From assembly GCF_022096995.1 (NCBI RefSeq), contig NZ_JACXGQ010000002.1:434001-498000 (forward strand): a DNA stretch of 64,000 bases. The letters run 5' to 3'. Source of the DNA: Yoonia sp. I 8.24 (GTDB taxonomy: Bacteria > Pseudomonadota > Alphaproteobacteria > Rhodobacterales > Rhodobacteraceae). The position numbers were made by a program, and so were the translations under genes. Positions 63,799 through 64,000 of this stretch are shown in pieces (the stretch's first letter is position 1; every line of letters begins with the position of its first letter). The notes under the pieces were generated by a model. That model was not told the origin of the DNA, ran no database searches, and worked only from the letters and a program-made list of their open reading frames with translations.

Positions 63799-64000
63799 AT
63801 GGAAGCAACTTTTGGTATTAAAGGTTTGTTAATTGAATCGTTAACGTTGCGCTATGTCGCTGTAAAGCCTTGTCATAAAAAGTTCTTTTTACTGTTCTAG
63901 AAGAAGATCGAACAACGCTGTTTTCGAGGAGAAATGGGTTGCAAAACACGCCGTTTGAGCACGCCCTAGCTGCCCTTCCATGGAACCATCCCATGGGCTA
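63799..64000. other. Upstream region to the window edge
   Basis: About 200 bases, AT-rich near the FGE-like start and with no gene that I can support. It probably contains the promoter for the FGE-like gene and the approach to the next gene. Confidence 0.4.

Noticed and set aside
1-64000. CRISPR arrays, rRNA genes, complete insertion sequences
   Set aside because: No regularly spaced identical repeats, no rRNA-like segments and no transposase gene were seen in either strand.

Overview
The window looks like a chromosome segment of a marine Roseobacter-group alphaproteobacterium (Rhodobacteraceae). The best evidence is the block at 38605-45667 (yacG, RNase E/G, maf, infA, LMW phosphatase, UPF0262, hisD, DUF2948, murA), an order typical of that family. 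The carbon and nitrogen repertoire fits too: polyamine and GABA use and branched-chain acyl-CoA oxidation. Functions are called from reading protein motifs; no database search was run.

Layout. 1-1100: edge of a gene and a decayed class III aminotransferase. 1148-5537: AraC-type regulator divergent from a valine/acyl-CoA operon (acyl-CoA dehydrogenase, 3-hydroxyisobutyryl-CoA hydrolase, mmsB), whose first two genes have collapsed into an SDR/thiolase deletion scar. 5639-22385: a large polyamine locus with gabD-gabT, a PuuR-like regulator, the potFGHI ABC importer, then an FCD-GntR regulator leading two gamma-glutamyl-polyamine synthetases, three FAD amine oxidases, an agmatinase-type ureohydrolase and a glutamine amidotransferase. 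Together these import polyamines, glutamylate them, oxidise them, and pass GABA to succinate. 22646-28972: an uncharacterised catabolic locus under a second FCD-GntR regulator, built on a two-component flavin monooxygenase (LLM oxygenase plus flavin reductase), with an alpha/beta hydrolase, DUF1185, an aldehyde dehydrogenase, a CMD protein and DUF1330. 29536-33654: a 1372-residue surface protein with adhesin-like repeats, an OmpA domain and a C-terminal beta-barrel.

33881-38339: an AlpA-type excisionase/regulator, a membrane TPR protein, a HerA/TraG-like ATPase and a replication-relaxation protein, ending at tRNA-Phe; probably the remains of an integrative element. 38605-45667: conserved housekeeping genes.

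45754-64000: an accessory, defence-type island that begins inside tRNA-Thr. A large serine recombinase gene ends within the tRNA 3' end. Cargo includes an HEXXH metalloprotease, a Hachiman-like pair (DUF1837 nuclease plus Ski2-like helicase), a restriction-modification pair (MvaI/BcnI-like nuclease plus Dcm-like methyltransferase), an excalibur lipoprotein, a compact HTH/GNAT/K+-channel unit preceded by a hairpin-rich non-coding region (59295-59742), a four-gene envelope cluster of unknown function and a secreted formylglycine-generating-enzyme-like protein. The island's far end is not in the window. The least explained parts are the hairpin array with the HTH/GNAT/channel unit beside it, the envelope cluster at 59912-62370, and the flavin monooxygenase locus.
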